Assembly (NCBI GenBank): GCA_904419545.1
Contig: CAJFRY010000021.1
Location: 1-64,000 of the forward strand
Length of the DNA stretch: 64,000 nt
DNA from: Candidatus Woodwardiibium gallinarum
GTDB taxonomy: Bacteria > Bacillota > Clostridia > Oscillospirales > CAG-382
Direction of reading: 5' to 3'
Part shown: in pieces, positions 17,749 through 26,991 of the stretch
How the letters are laid out: each line of letters starts with the position of its first letter
Numbering within the stretch: position 1 is the stretch's first letter
Notes under the pieces: model-generated
Databases searched by the model: none
Seen by the model: the letters and a program-made list of their open reading frames with translations, nothing else
Told to the model about the DNA's origin: nothing
Made by a program: the position numbers and the translations under genes

Positions 17749-18866
17749 CGCGCACGGCCTATCTGCACGTTCCCTTCTGCCGTTCGAAGTGCCGTTATTG
17801 CGATTTCTACTCCCGTCCCTGCGGGAACGAAGATCAGCTTGAAGCCTACACCCGCGCGCTGCTGCGGCAGATCGGGACGGCGGAGCGGTCGGCGCTGTCG
17901 AGCATTTATTTCGGAGGCGGCACACCTGCCATCCTCGGGACGCGCAGACTGGCGGCGCTGCTGGAGGCGCTCACGGCACGCTTTTCGGTTGAAGCGGACG
18001 CCGAAATCACGCTGGAAATCAACCCAAATTCACTTGGATGCGCCGATCTTTCCGCGCTGCGGAGGGCGGGGTTCAACCGGCTATCGATCGGCCTGCAGTC
18101 TGCGCTGCCGAAGGGGCTTGCGGTGCTGGGGCGGACGCACACGGCGGACGACTTCCTCCGCTGCACAGACGGCGCGCGGCGGGCCGGTTTTTCCAACCTG
18201 TCGGCGGATATGATTTTCGCTGTCCCCGGGCTGTCGGTTAAGGAAAACGCGTTGACTGCCGTATTTTTAGCCGACTGCGGGCCGGAGCATATCTCGGCCT
18301 ACGAGCTGTCCTACGAAGCGGGCACGCCGCTGACGCGCGCGCTGGAGGCCGGAACGATTTCCGCCCACGGCGACGAGGCAGCGGGAGAGATGTACACGCA
18401 GATCTGCGCGCTGCTGCGCGGACAGGGCTATGAACATTACGAAATCAGCAATTTCGCAAAGCCGGGCTTTGCCTCGCGCCACAATCTGCACTACTGGGCC
18501 TGCGGCGAATACTATGCGTTCGGCGCGGCAGCGCACGGTTATCTGAACGGCAGGCGGTTCTCGGTCGTCCGCGACACGGATGCTTACATCGCGCGCACAC
18601 GCGGAGAGGTTTACGATGAATCCTGCGACGACTTCCCCGCCGGTCGAATTTCCGACGAAGAAGCGGAAGAGGAGCGCATCTTCCTCGGGCTGCGGACGGC
18701 GGAGGGGATCCTGCTGACGCCGGCACTGGAAGCGAAACTGGAGTCGCAGGCAGCCTTCTTCACACGCTGCGAGGAAGCGGGGCTTTTAGCGCGGAACGGC
18801 GGGCGTCTGCGGCTGACCGAAGAGGGCTGGCGGGTATCCGACAGCATAATCACCAAATTGATCTGA
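17745..18866 (+). CDS. hemW: HemW-type radical SAM heme chaperone
   Basis: 373 residues. The radical SAM cluster is C12, C16 and C19 in [15 protein letters not shown], followed by [33 protein letters not shown] and the [21 protein letters not shown] block typical of HemW/CPO-like proteins. Members bind heme and are thought to load it into proteins; they are often misannotated as HemN. The lepA-hemW order is common in Bacillota. Confidence 0.9.
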   Translation: MTRTAYLHVPFCRSKCRYCDFYSRPCGNEDQLEAYTRALLRQIGTAERSALSSIYFGGGTPAILGTRRLAALLEALTARFSVEADAEITLEINPNSLGCADLSALRRAGFNRLSIGLQSALPKGLAVLGRTHTADDFLRCTDGARRAGFSNLSADMIFAVPGLSVKENALTAVFLADCGPEHISAYELSYEAGTPLTRALEAGTISAHGDEAAGEMYTQICALLRGQGYEHYEISNFAKPGFASRHNLHYWACGEYYAFGAAAHGYLNGRRFSVVRDTDAYIARTRGEVYDESCDDFPAGRISDEEAEEERIFLGLRTAEGILLTPALEAKLESQAAFFTRCEEAGLLARNGGRLRLTEEGWRVSDSIITKLI

Positions 18867-18911
18867 TCATTTTTATGCTTGGTGCACAAAAAACACCGGA
18901 CAATTTTGCTA

Positions 18912-18940
18912 TTGCGGAATGCACAAGTCGGGTGTATACT
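18912..18940 (+). promoter_or_regulatory. Promoter of the gtrA-capsid operon
   Basis: TTGCGG (18912-18917), 17 nt, TATACT (18935-18940). It is the only promoter I can see for the 10-kb operon ending at the terminator at 28932. Confidence 0.6.
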
Positions 18941-18972
18941 GAAAACGTAGCAAGGGAGCTTAACCGATTGCC

Positions 18973-19431
18973 ATGAATCTGATTCGAAAGCTGTGGAACT
19001 TTGCCTTTCACACGCGGGACGGACTGTATCTCGTCTTCGGCGTGCTGACGACGCTGGTTTCGATCGCCGTGTTTGCCGTATGCGACCTTCTCTTCGGGGA
19101 GGAGCGGCTGATCCTGAACACGGTGCTCAAGAACGTCGCGGGGATTCTGTTCGCCTATTTCACGAACCGGACCATTGTTTTCAAGAGTCAGAACAAGACG
19201 GCCGCCGCGAAAACCGCTGAGTTTATTCAGTTTACCGTCACACGCACGGCGACGCTGTTTCTGGACATGGCGATCGTATGGCTGCTTTGCGACAAGCTGG
19301 CGGTTATGCGCGCAACCATCGCCTCCTGCATCGCCTCGGCGGTGGTGATCGTGCTTAACTACTTTGCGTCCCGATTCCTCGTGTTTGCCCGGAAGCGCGA
19401 CGGGCGGGAAAAAAGCGAGAAAGAAAGTTAA
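18973..19431 (+). CDS. GtrA-family membrane protein
   Basis: 152 residues with four predicted membrane helices and conserved LVFGVLTTLVSI and YFTNRTIVFKS segments of GtrA-type flippases. Relatives move lipid-linked sugars across the membrane; phage-borne copies help change host surface sugars. It is first in the capsid operon, only 3 nt before the terminase small subunit. It could be a phage seroconversion gene or an unrelated host gene captured upstream. Confidence 0.85.
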   Translation: MNLIRKLWNFAFHTRDGLYLVFGVLTTLVSIAVFAVCDLLFGEERLILNTVLKNVAGILFAYFTNRTIVFKSQNKTAAAKTAEFIQFTVTRTATLFLDMAIVWLLCDKLAVMRATIASCIASAVVIVLNYFASRFLVFARKRDGREKSEKES

Positions 19432-19434
19432 TCT

Positions 19435-19812
19435 ATGCCATCTGAAAAATCGTCTGCAAAGGCGATTTTTTTGTCCTCCCGGGCGTTCAGCGAAAAAGTG
19501 GAACGCTATTTCGCCGAATATCTGCCCGAGAGCAAGGAGATCGCCGACGTGGAGAGTCTCTGCTGCTATCTGGGCGTCTCGCGGCGCCGGCTCTTCGAGC
19601 TGGCAAAGGAGAAGCGCTACGCCGACATCGTGGAAAACGCGCTCTGCCGCATTGCCGCGCAGAAGAAGCAGCTTGCGTTCCGCGGCGGGATACCGGCGAC
19701 GGTATTCAGCTTTGATTTCAAGAACAACCACGGGTATTCCGACAAGCCGGAACAAACCGCCTCCGACACCACCATCGTCCTCGAGGGGAAGGCGAAGGAG
19801 TGGTCGGAGTAA
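19435..19812 (+). CDS. Terminase small subunit-like protein
   Basis: 125 residues. An N-terminal helix-turn-helix-like segment (SLCCYLGVSRRRLFELAKE) and a C-terminal FDFKNNHGYSDK stretch are typical of small DNA-packaging subunits that recognise phage DNA. The TAA overlaps the large subunit ATG by one base (TAATG), a very common terminase pair arrangement. Confidence 0.8.
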   Translation: MPSEKSSAKAIFLSSRAFSEKVERYFAEYLPESKEIADVESLCCYLGVSRRRLFELAKEKRYADIVENALCRIAAQKKQLAFRGGIPATVFSFDFKNNHGYSDKPEQTASDTTIVLEGKAKEWSE

Positions 19813-21155
19813 TGAAAAAAATTGTTTTTACGCCGAATGCCAAGCAGGAGGCGTTTTTTCATGCGCAGACACGGTATGTAGCCTACGGAGGCGCGCGGGG
19901 CGGGGGCAAAAGCTGGGCGATGCGTATGAAGCTGATCCTGCTGGCGCTGCGCTACGAGGGGATATCGATCCTGCTGCTGCGACGGACGCTTGGCGAGCTG
20001 CGCGAGAACCACATCCTGCCGATGACCAAGATTCTGGACGGCATAGCCGTCTACAAGGAGAGCACGAAGGATTTCCTGTTCCCCAACGGTTCGCGCATCA
20101 AGCTCGGCTACTGCGATTCGGAGAGCGATGTGCTGCAATATCAGGGGCAGGCATACGAGGTCATCGGGATGGAGGAGGCAACGCACTTCACCTATTACCA
20201 ATACCTCTGCCTGACCGAGTGCAACCGCATCAGCGGCGCGATGCGCGAGCCGTTCACCCCGCGGATGTATTTCACCTGCAATCCGGGCGGCGTAGGCAAC
20301 GACTGGGTGAAGCGTCTGTTCGTCGACCGCATCTACACGGAAAACGAAAAGGCGGAGGATTACACCTTCATCAAAAGTCTGGTGTACGACAACGCCTACC
20401 TGATGGAACACGACCCACAATACGTCCGGGCGCTGGAAGCGCTGCCCGAAAAGCGCCGGCAGGCGATGCTTTACGGCGACTGGAACGCATTTGAGGGCGC
20501 GTTTTTTCCTGAATTCCGCCGCGAAACACACGTGGTCCGTCCGTTTGAGCTGCCGGGCGACTGCGTGCGGTTCCGCGCGCTGGACTACGGTCTGGACATG
20601 ACCGCCTGTCTATGGCTGGCGGTCATGCCCGACAAGCGGATTGTGGTCTACCGAGAATTCTGTCGGCCGAACCTGATCCTTTCGGAAGCGGCGAAGGCAA
20701 TCCTTTCACACACGCCGGCAAATGAAAAAATCCGCTATACGGTGGCTTCGCCCGACCTCTGGAACCGGCGGCAGGACAGCGGCAAAAGCGGCTTTGAGAT
20801 TATGACCGACGCCGGGCTGCGCGGTCTGAAAAAGGCCGACAACGCGCGGATTGCAGGCTGGCGGACGGTACGGGAGTACCTCAACGCAGCCTCCGGACAG
20901 CCGAGGCTGTTCATCTCGGAGGACTGCGGAGAGCTCATCCGCTGTCTGCCCGCGCTTCGGTTCGACGACCGGGTCAGCGAGGACGCCGCCGGTACGCCGC
21001 ACGAGATCACCCACGCGCCGGAGGCGCTTCGCTACGCGCTGATGTCGCGCGAGCCGCGGCCGCCGGCAGGAAAGGAAAGCTTCCCCTCAGTCTACGCCTT
21101 CCCGCCGCCCAAACGCGTGCAGGAGGGTGACTACGCGCATTTTATCAACTATTAA
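19812..21155 (+). CDS. terL: Terminase large subunit
   Basis: 447 residues. Walker A is GGARGGGKS (26-34), Walker B is in VIGMEEATHF, and the C-terminal nuclease half contains RALDYGLDMTACLW and later acidic residues. It is the ATPase/nuclease motor that packages DNA through the portal. The length and both domains appear complete, so packaging activity is plausible. Confidence 0.93.
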   Translation: MKKIVFTPNAKQEAFFHAQTRYVAYGGARGGGKSWAMRMKLILLALRYEGISILLLRRTLGELRENHILPMTKILDGIAVYKESTKDFLFPNGSRIKLGYCDSESDVLQYQGQAYEVIGMEEATHFTYYQYLCLTECNRISGAMREPFTPRMYFTCNPGGVGNDWVKRLFVDRIYTENEKAEDYTFIKSLVYDNAYLMEHDPQYVRALEALPEKRRQAMLYGDWNAFEGAFFPEFRRETHVVRPFELPGDCVRFRALDYGLDMTACLWLAVMPDKRIVVYREFCRPNLILSEAAKAILSHTPANEKIRYTVASPDLWNRRQDSGKSGFEIMTDAGLRGLKKADNARIAGWRTVREYLNAASGQPRLFISEDCGELIRCLPALRFDDRVSEDAAGTPHEITHAPEALRYALMSREPRPPAGKESFPSVYAFPPPKRVQEGDYAHFINY

Positions 21156-21169
21156 AAGGGAGGGAAAAC

Positions 21170-22783
21170 ATGCCGAACCGAACCGAAAAGGCTGCACTTG
21201 CCGAGGATTGGCGGCTGTACGAGGAAGGCAAGACTTACAACCACTCGCTCGACCTGTACAGCAAGGTCAATCTCAACGAGCGGTTTTATCGCGGCGACCA
21301 GTGGGACGGTATCGCCTCGGGCGGGCTGCCGACGCCGGTTTTCAATTTATTCCGGCGCATCATCAACTACTATATTTCCAACCTTCTGTCGAGCGCGGTG
21401 GCCATGCGCTACACGTTTGACTCGCCCTACGGCGACAAAATGAAGATTACTGCCGAGCAGGCGGCGGGCGCGGTGAAAAAACTCAACGACATCGCGCTGC
21501 ACCGCTGGAAGAAGCTGTATATGGACGACCTGCTCAGCGATGCGCTGTACGACGCGGCTATCACCGGCGACGCCGTGGCCTACACCTTCTGGGATCCGAC
21601 GATCAAGACCGGCCAGAGCTTTACGGGCGATTTCCGCACGGTGCTGCTGGACAACACGAACGTCTTTTTCGGCAATCCGAACAGCAAGGACGTCAAGAAC
21701 CAGCCCTACATCCTCATCGCCTCGCGCGAGCTGGTAGAGGACGTGAAGGCGACCGCAGCCAAGCATGGGCGGAGCAAAGAGGAGATCGCGCTCATCACCG
21801 ACGACAGCGACAGCAGCGAATTCGCCGGCGATATGGCGCAAAAGGAGCTGACCGGCACAAAGTGCGTGACACTGACCAAGCTCTGGCGCGGAGAAAACGG
21901 CACCATCTGCTTCCGCAAATCCGTTCGTGACACGGTTATCACCGAAACGATTGACACGGGGCTGCAAAACTATCCGATCTGCTTCTTCAACTGGACGCCG
22001 GTCAAGAACTCTTGGCACGGGCAGGCGGTGGCGACAGGGATGATCGAGAACCAGATTTTCATCAACAAAGCGTTTGCGATGGTGATGAAGCATATGATGG
22101 ACACCGCCTTCTCGAAGGTGGTGTATGACTCGACGATCATCGACGAATGGTCCAACCGCATCGGCGAGGCCGTGGCGGTGAGCGGGCCGGTGGAAAACGT
22201 AGCGAAGGTGCTGTCCCCCGGGCAGATGCAGACCGGTATGCTCGACGTCATCAATATGGCCATCGCACATACGAAGGAGTTCCTCGGCGCGACGGACACT
22301 GCGCTCGGCGATGTACAGCCGACGAACACGAGCGCCATCCTCGCCTTACAGCAGGCAGCCACGCAGCCGCTTGAATGCATCCGCCGGGCGCTCTACCGTT
22401 TTGTCGCGGATATTGGCATGGTCTGGCTGGACTTTATGCTGACCTACTATGACGACAGCCGGCTGGTCTGCGTACCTGAGGGTACGGGCGAAAGCTACCG
22501 CAAGTTCGACTTCTCGCCTTACCGTGAAGCGTTGTTCGACTGCGAGGTCGATGCGGGCGCAAGCAGCTACTGGTCGGAGATCAGCGCACTGAACACGCTG
22601 GACAATCTTCTCATCAACGGCAAAATCGACACGATTCAATATCTGGAGCGTATACCCGACGAGTTGATTCCGAAAAAAGACGCTTTGATTGCCGAAATCA
22701 AGGCAGCCGTAGAGCAGCTTCAGCAGTCGGCGCAAATTGAAAACAGAAAGGAAGAGAACATTGACGAAGGAACAGGTATATGA
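21170..22783 (+). CDS. Phage portal protein
   Basis: 537 residues. The N-terminus (NERFYRGDQWDG) and the arrangement around residues 40-120 (FRRIINYYISNLLSSAV) match portal proteins. A long helical C-terminal part ends in a Gln-rich segment, as in portals with a barrel. AAAGGGAGGG precedes the ATG. It forms the dodecameric DNA channel at a capsid vertex. It overlaps the next gene. Confidence 0.88.
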   Translation: MPNRTEKAALAEDWRLYEEGKTYNHSLDLYSKVNLNERFYRGDQWDGIASGGLPTPVFNLFRRIINYYISNLLSSAVAMRYTFDSPYGDKMKITAEQAAGAVKKLNDIALHRWKKLYMDDLLSDALYDAAITGDAVAYTFWDPTIKTGQSFTGDFRTVLLDNTNVFFGNPNSKDVKNQPYILIASRELVEDVKATAAKHGRSKEEIALITDDSDSSEFAGDMAQKELTGTKCVTLTKLWRGENGTICFRKSVRDTVITETIDTGLQNYPICFFNWTPVKNSWHGQAVATGMIENQIFINKAFAMVMKHMMDTAFSKVVYDSTIIDEWSNRIGEAVAVSGPVENVAKVLSPGQMQTGMLDVINMAIAHTKEFLGATDTALGDVQPTNTSAILALQQAATQPLECIRRALYRFVADIGMVWLDFMLTYYDDSRLVCVPEGTGESYRKFDFSPYREALFDCEVDAGASSYWSEISALNTLDNLLINGKIDTIQYLERIPDELIPKKDALIAEIKAAVEQLQQSAQIENRKEENIDEGTGI

Positions 22784-23297
22784 AGCCGTCAGTGATCTGG
22801 CAAGCGACGCCGGAATGACGGAAGACGGGTACATCGCATCCCTTCTGCGTCAGGCGGAGGAAGACCGGATCCGCAGGACGGAGGGGCTGGACGTCGATCT
22901 GGCCGCCGAGCTGAACGAGTCCCGGCAGCTTCGGCGGGACAACCGCAAGCGCGAGCGTGAGTCGCTGCGCAAAACTGAGATGGAGGAGGACATCCGCCGG
23001 TTCAAGGAATATTTCCCCGACGTGACCGCAGCGGACATCCCCGAAGAAGTATGGGCCGAAGTGGCGGAGGGCGTTTCGCTCACGCACGCCTATGCACTGT
23101 ACAGAGCGGCAATCAGCGCAGAAGACGCAAAAGCGCAGAGCCTGAACCGCGTCAACGCAGACCGCTCCGCGCCGCTGGGCACGGAAGGTGACCCAAACAC
23201 CGCGCTGACACAGGAACAGGTGGAAAACATGAGTCCGCAGGCGGTCAAGAAAAACTACAACCGCATCCTCTCCTCTCTGAAGAACTGGCGGCTTTGA
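22761..23297 (+). CDS. Scaffold-like protein
   Basis: 178 residues, highly charged and helical (RRDNRKRERESLRKTEMEEDIRRF), lying between portal and coat genes, where scaffolding proteins are encoded. The best start is TTG at 22761 with AAAGGAAG six bases upstream, inside the portal gene; an in-frame TTG at 22737 lacks a binding site. Function is inferred from position and composition, not from a recognised domain. Confidence 0.65.
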   Translation: MTKEQVYEAVSDLASDAGMTEDGYIASLLRQAEEDRIRRTEGLDVDLAAELNESRQLRRDNRKRERESLRKTEMEEDIRRFKEYFPDVTAADIPEEVWAEVAEGVSLTHAYALYRAAISAEDAKAQSLNRVNADRSAPLGTEGDPNTALTQEQVENMSPQAVKKNYNRILSSLKNWRL

Positions 23298-23337
23298 GAA
23301 GCCTTGACGAAAACATTTGTAAAGGAATGGTTTGACA

Positions 23338-24171
23338 ATGAGCATTTACAACAGCATCGAAAAAGTAATTTCCGCCGAGATTCTGCGTTCAAATGAGGAC
23401 AACCTGATTGCCAACCGCATCTGCAACACCTCCTTTGTCGGTGACATCAAGAACCGCGGGGACAGCGTAACCTTCATCGGACTGTCCGAGCCGACGGTCT
23501 ACAGCTACGAAGGTACGCTCGATTATGAGGACATCAGCGATTCGGGCGTCGTGCTGTCGATCGACCAGGACATGGTCTTTTCCTTTATGGTCAAAGACCT
23601 GGAGGAGCTGCGCAGCAGCATCGGCCTGAAGGACTCGCAGACCAAGCGCGCTTCCTACAACCTCGGACTGGCGGTGGACAAGTACGTCCTCGGCCTCTAT
23701 GAGGATGCGGGTGAAACGCGCACGGCAGTCACCGTAACGCCGTCCAATGTCCTCGAAACCATTGCGGCTGCGAAGCAGTCGCTGGAGGAGGAAAACGTAC
23801 CGGACGGGCAGTCCTGGATCGTTGTGCCTCCGTTTGTCAAGACAAAGCTGATGCTGGCAGGCATCAAATTCCAAATCAACAACGGCGTCAACGGCACCGG
23901 CAGCCTTGGCTTCACAGACGAGCTGGGCTTTGACATCTATGTTTCGAACAATCTGGCCAAGGACAGCTCCGGCAAGACGATGATGCTGTGCGGCTCGTAT
24001 TCCGCCATCGCATATGCGGAACAGGTGCTGGAAACACAGGTGATCGACCGGATGGAAAGCTCGTTTGCCACCGCAGTGCGCGGGCGTTTGGTGTTCGGCG
24101 CAAAGGTCATCAAGCCCAAGGAGCTCATCTGCACGCCCGTCACGGACGGCGGCAACTCCATCACTGCATAA
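23338..24171 (+). CDS. Major capsid protein (P22 coat-like, HK97 fold)
   Basis: 277 residues. The pattern of NRICNTSFVGDIKNRGDSV, then EGTLDYEDISDSG and LSIDQDMVFSFMVKD follows P22 gp5-type coat proteins. There is no N-terminal delta domain or protease gene nearby, consistent with a separate scaffold. The ATG at 23338 is preceded by AAAGGA 11 bases away; TTG at 23332 is a closer alternative start adding two residues. Confidence 0.88.
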   Translation: MSIYNSIEKVISAEILRSNEDNLIANRICNTSFVGDIKNRGDSVTFIGLSEPTVYSYEGTLDYEDISDSGVVLSIDQDMVFSFMVKDLEELRSSIGLKDSQTKRASYNLGLAVDKYVLGLYEDAGETRTAVTVTPSNVLETIAAAKQSLEEENVPDGQSWIVVPPFVKTKLMLAGIKFQINNGVNGTGSLGFTDELGFDIYVSNNLAKDSSGKTMMLCGSYSAIAYAEQVLETQVIDRMESSFATAVRGRLVFGAKVIKPKELICTPVTDGGNSITA

Positions 24172-24186
24172 CGGGAGGGACAAGGA

Positions 24187-24579
24187 ATGAGCGTTGTTAC
24201 GCAGACCAAGGTCGCTTCCCCCTTTACGGCAGTCCCGCCCGTCTACACCGCAGCGGCCTCTGCGGCGGCGGGCGCCGCAGAGACGTTTACGATCAAGCCC
24301 GACTGCGACGACATCCGCGAGGTGATTCTCGTACGCAACGGCAGCACGGATAAAACGGTCACGGTTTATTTCGAATGCAATGAAAATGCACCCAGGCCGA
24401 CGACGGCAGCACAGACAATCGGGCCGGGCACCGAATGCGCCATTGCAGTTGACAGCGCGCTTCTGAAAAAGGCCGACGGCGGCTTTTCACTCGTTGCCGT
24501 TCCGCCTGCGGATACGGCGCTGTCCGGCTGTTCGTTTTCCGTCGCATCACTGGGGATGCGGCAGACGCCGCTGTATTAA
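24187..24579 (+). CDS. Small putative virion protein
   Basis: 130 residues, Ala/Thr-rich and predicted to be beta-rich, with no signal peptide or membrane helix. It follows the coat gene with a good GGGAGG. Proteins in this position are often head decoration or fibre-like proteins; I recognise no family. Confidence 0.6.
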   Translation: MSVVTQTKVASPFTAVPPVYTAAASAAAGAAETFTIKPDCDDIREVILVRNGSTDKTVTVYFECNENAPRPTTAAQTIGPGTECAIAVDSALLKKADGGFSLVAVPPADTALSGCSFSVASLGMRQTPLY

Positions 24580-24591
24580 AGCAGACGGCAG

Positions 24592-24619
24592 CGTAGGGGG
24601 AGGTTTTCCTCCCCCTACG
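24592..24619 (+). terminator. Perfect 12-bp hairpin inside the capsid operon
   Basis: CGTAGGGGGAGG-TTTT-CCTCCCCCTACG. No T-run follows, so it is not a clear terminator; it may stall polymerase or protect the upstream coat mRNA from 3' decay. Confidence 0.4.
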
Positions 24620-24686
24620 GCAAGCAAAGAAGCCTTGAAAGGAGAATGGATTTGAATCGGACATCTGCACATCGGGGGACAACGCG

Positions 24687-25067
24687 ATGACGGGACAGGC
24701 GCTGTATGAGCTTGCAATGGATATTCTCGCACTCCGTTTTCCGGACGGCGACATTCCTGCAAGCTGCGACGATATGACCGGCCGTGCGCTGGGCCTGATC
24801 AACCTGCTCATAACAGAAAACGCGTTTCTCGACGCGCGGCTGAAAAAGAGCGACCCGGCAGTCGTTCCGATCACCGCACTCAGCGACGAGATTGGGCAAA
24901 GCGCTGAGATTGTCTCACGCGCGATGCCCTACGGGCTGGCGTCGTTGCTCATACTCAACGAGAACGCGACGCTTGCCAGCCTGCTGCATGGATTATACAC
25001 AGCGGCGCTCAACGAAATCAGCCACTCCTACGGCGCCGGAGTTGAACAAATCAAAGAGGTTTATTGA
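24687..25067 (+). CDS. Putative head-tail connector protein
   Basis: 126 residues, mostly helical. Size, helical content and position between coat and tail-hub-like genes suggest a gp4/gp6-type connector that binds the portal. A 14-codon open frame at 24646-24690 with AAAGGAGA ends by overlapping its ATG (ATGA), so translation may be coupled. The family is inferred from context. Confidence 0.55.
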   Translation: MTGQALYELAMDILALRFPDGDIPASCDDMTGRALGLINLLITENAFLDARLKKSDPAVVPITALSDEIGQSAEIVSRAMPYGLASLLILNENATLASLLHGLYTAALNEISHSYGAGVEQIKEVY

Positions 25068-25242
25068 AAACCGGACTTTCCCCTGGGCCGGTGGACGACC
25101 TTCCCGTGCTGCCGGCGGCAGCTTCGCCGACCAAGGCGGGGCACGGGTGTCCCTTGGGCCGGAAAAAACGGCGCCGACCGGCCGGTCCGCACTTCCTTGC
25201 TGCACAGTGCGCGAGTCCGCTCAGGCAGAACCGCAGCGAGGC
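25068..25242 (+). other. GC-rich structured spacer in the capsid operon
   Basis: About 175 nt without a supported gene. CCCGTGC (25102-25108) can pair with GCACGGG (25141-25147), enclosing GCTGCC-GGC-GGCAGC; TGGGCCGG is directly repeated. Open frames across it have unlike composition and are probably spurious. Confidence 0.45.
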
Positions 25243-26991
25243 ATGACATATATTCCTCAAGAAAGGCATGGCAAACAGCCTATGAAAAAGCATCAAACGA
25301 CGCAGTTTTCGGGCTATAACGAGCTGTTAACGGTCAGCGACGGACTGACCTTCAGCCCGAATATGTGCAATTTCAAAATTCTGCCGGACGGTTCACTGAA
25401 GAAGCGCGAAGGATACAGCGAGCTGTTCACGGCAACCGGCTCGGTCGAGGGATTATGGGGCGGCACGATTGCAGGCCACAACATCCTTGCCGCTTCCATC
25501 GGCGGCGACCTGTGGATCTACGACCTGGATCTCTCGATGTCATACAACGCCGGGGAAATCGGCACGGGGCACGCATCGATGTTTCCCTTCGGCGGCAAGC
25601 TGTACATCCTTAACGGGGTCGACTACTACTGCTATGACGGCAATACATTGACAACGGCGTCCGGATACGCGCCGCTCATTCTGATTGCCTGCGACCCATC
25701 CGACGGTTCGGGAACGCTGTACGAGGAAGTCAACCTGCTCTCTCTTCAGCGTCGGCAGCGCTTCAACACGGACGGCTCGACGCGCAACTTCCGTTTCACG
25801 GAAAAGAACATTGATAAAGTGGATTGGGTGAAATTCAACGGTGAAACGCTGGCATCGAACGCATACTCCTTCTCCAAAACCTACGGCGCGATCACGCTGA
25901 CAACAGCACCGGCCGAAGCGACCGACGCGCTGGAGGTATGCTACACGCTGGCCGCGACCGAAAGCCGGAGAAGCATCATCACCGCCTATCGCTACGCGAT
26001 GATTTTCGGAGGCAACACAGACAACCGCATTTTTATCTGGGGCAGTGAGGACGAGCCATGTACCATACGGCATACGGCACTGGGCGACGGCGTTCCGAAC
26101 CCGGAATACTTCCCCGAAAACAGCTTCCGCGTCATCGGAGACACGGCAATCACCGATATCATCCAGCAATATGACCGTCAGCTCATCTTCGCGCAGGACC
26201 GCGCGTTTTATTCCTACTGCGATCTGACGACCGACGCGATGGGCAACGCCTACGCTTCCTATCCCGTGTTTGCGCTCAACGCCTCCAAGGGCAGTCTGAT
26301 CTACGGCGGCGGCACAATTGCAGACGGCTGTCCGATCACCTTCTGCGGCGATGGGCTGAATCGCTGGGAAGCGACGAACGTACAGGATGAGCGAAGCGCA
26401 ACCTGTTTTTCACAACGGATTGACAAAAGCATTGCGGAGCTTTTACGATACCGGCGCTACGAGGACGGCGTCCTGCACTTTCACCAGCCGACGTCCGAGC
26501 TGTTTTTATGCTGCGAGGACAAAATGTATATCTGCAATACAAGGCTGAACGCATGGTACGTCTATGACGGGCTGTACACAACGGCGATGTGCACGGTCGG
26601 CGACAGTCTTTATATCGGAGACCGCTACGGCCGTGTGGTCTGCCCGAACGACAGCATCAAAAATTTTGAAGCGACGTGGGTATCGCCGACTTGCAGCTTC
26701 GGCTGCTGCGGACGGCTCTTCACAACCGGAAAGCTGTTCTATACCGCAGAATGGAAGAGCGGCGCCGGTTTTTCGGTCGGCTGGGCGGAGAATACGCTGC
26801 GCGAGGGCAGCACATACACCGAGACAGGCGACGGCATCACCGACAAACATGAGCTGTATCGTGCTGTCCGGCTGCCGGCGAAGCGGGTCGCAGCCGTCAA
26901 GCTGCAAATCACCTCCCCGTCCGGCAAGGACGCATGCATTCACGCCCTGGCCGTCGAATACAATGAAATGGGGGATTACAGACTTGGTTAA
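25243..26991 (+). CDS. Beta-propeller-like virion protein (tail hub/DNA stabilisation candidate)
   Basis: About 582 residues. Repeated blade-like segments (for example LWGGTIAGHNILAASIGGDLWIYD and MFPFGGKLYILNGVDYYCYDG) suggest a propeller. P22 gp10, which caps the packaged head, has a related architecture and gene position, so a similar role is plausible. The start is uncertain: ATG 25243, or ATG 25282 (MKKHQTTQFSG), both in frame. Confidence 0.6.
   Translation: MTYIPQERHGKQPMKKHQTTQFSGYNELLTVSDGLTFSPNMCNFKILPDGSLKKREGYSELFTATGSVEGLWGGTIAGHNILAASIGGDLWIYDLDLSMSYNAGEIGTGHASMFPFGGKLYILNGVDYYCYDGNTLTTASGYAPLILIACDPSDGSGTLYEEVNLLSLQRRQRFNTDGSTRNFRFTEKNIDKVDWVKFNGETLASNAYSFSKTYGAITLTTAPAEATDALEVCYTLAATESRRSIITAYRYAMIFGGNTDNRIFIWGSEDEPCTIRHTALGDGVPNPEYFPENSFRVIGDTAITDIIQQYDRQLIFAQDRAFYSYCDLTTDAMGNAYASYPVFALNASKGSLIYGGGTIADGCPITFCGDGLNRWEATNVQDERSATCFSQRIDKSIAELLRYRRYEDGVLHFHQPTSELFLCCEDKMYICNTRLNAWYVYDGLYTTAMCTVGDSLYIGDRYGRVVCPNDSIKNFEATWVSPTCSFGCCGRLFTTGKLFYTAEWKSGAGFSVGWAENTLREGSTYTETGDGITDKHELYRAVRLPAKRVAAVKLQITSPSGKDACIHALAVEYNEMGDYRLG

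Noticed and set aside
16678-17925. 415-residue minus-strand open frame
   Set aside because: Antisense to lepA, a universally conserved gene.
23338-24171. Encapsulin instead of phage capsid
   Set aside because: A portal, both terminase subunits and a scaffold-like gene are adjacent; encapsulins are not accompanied by packaging genes.
25051-25296. Minus-strand small protein in the capsid operon spacer
   Set aside because: Biased low-complexity composition, no binding site, and opposite to the operon.
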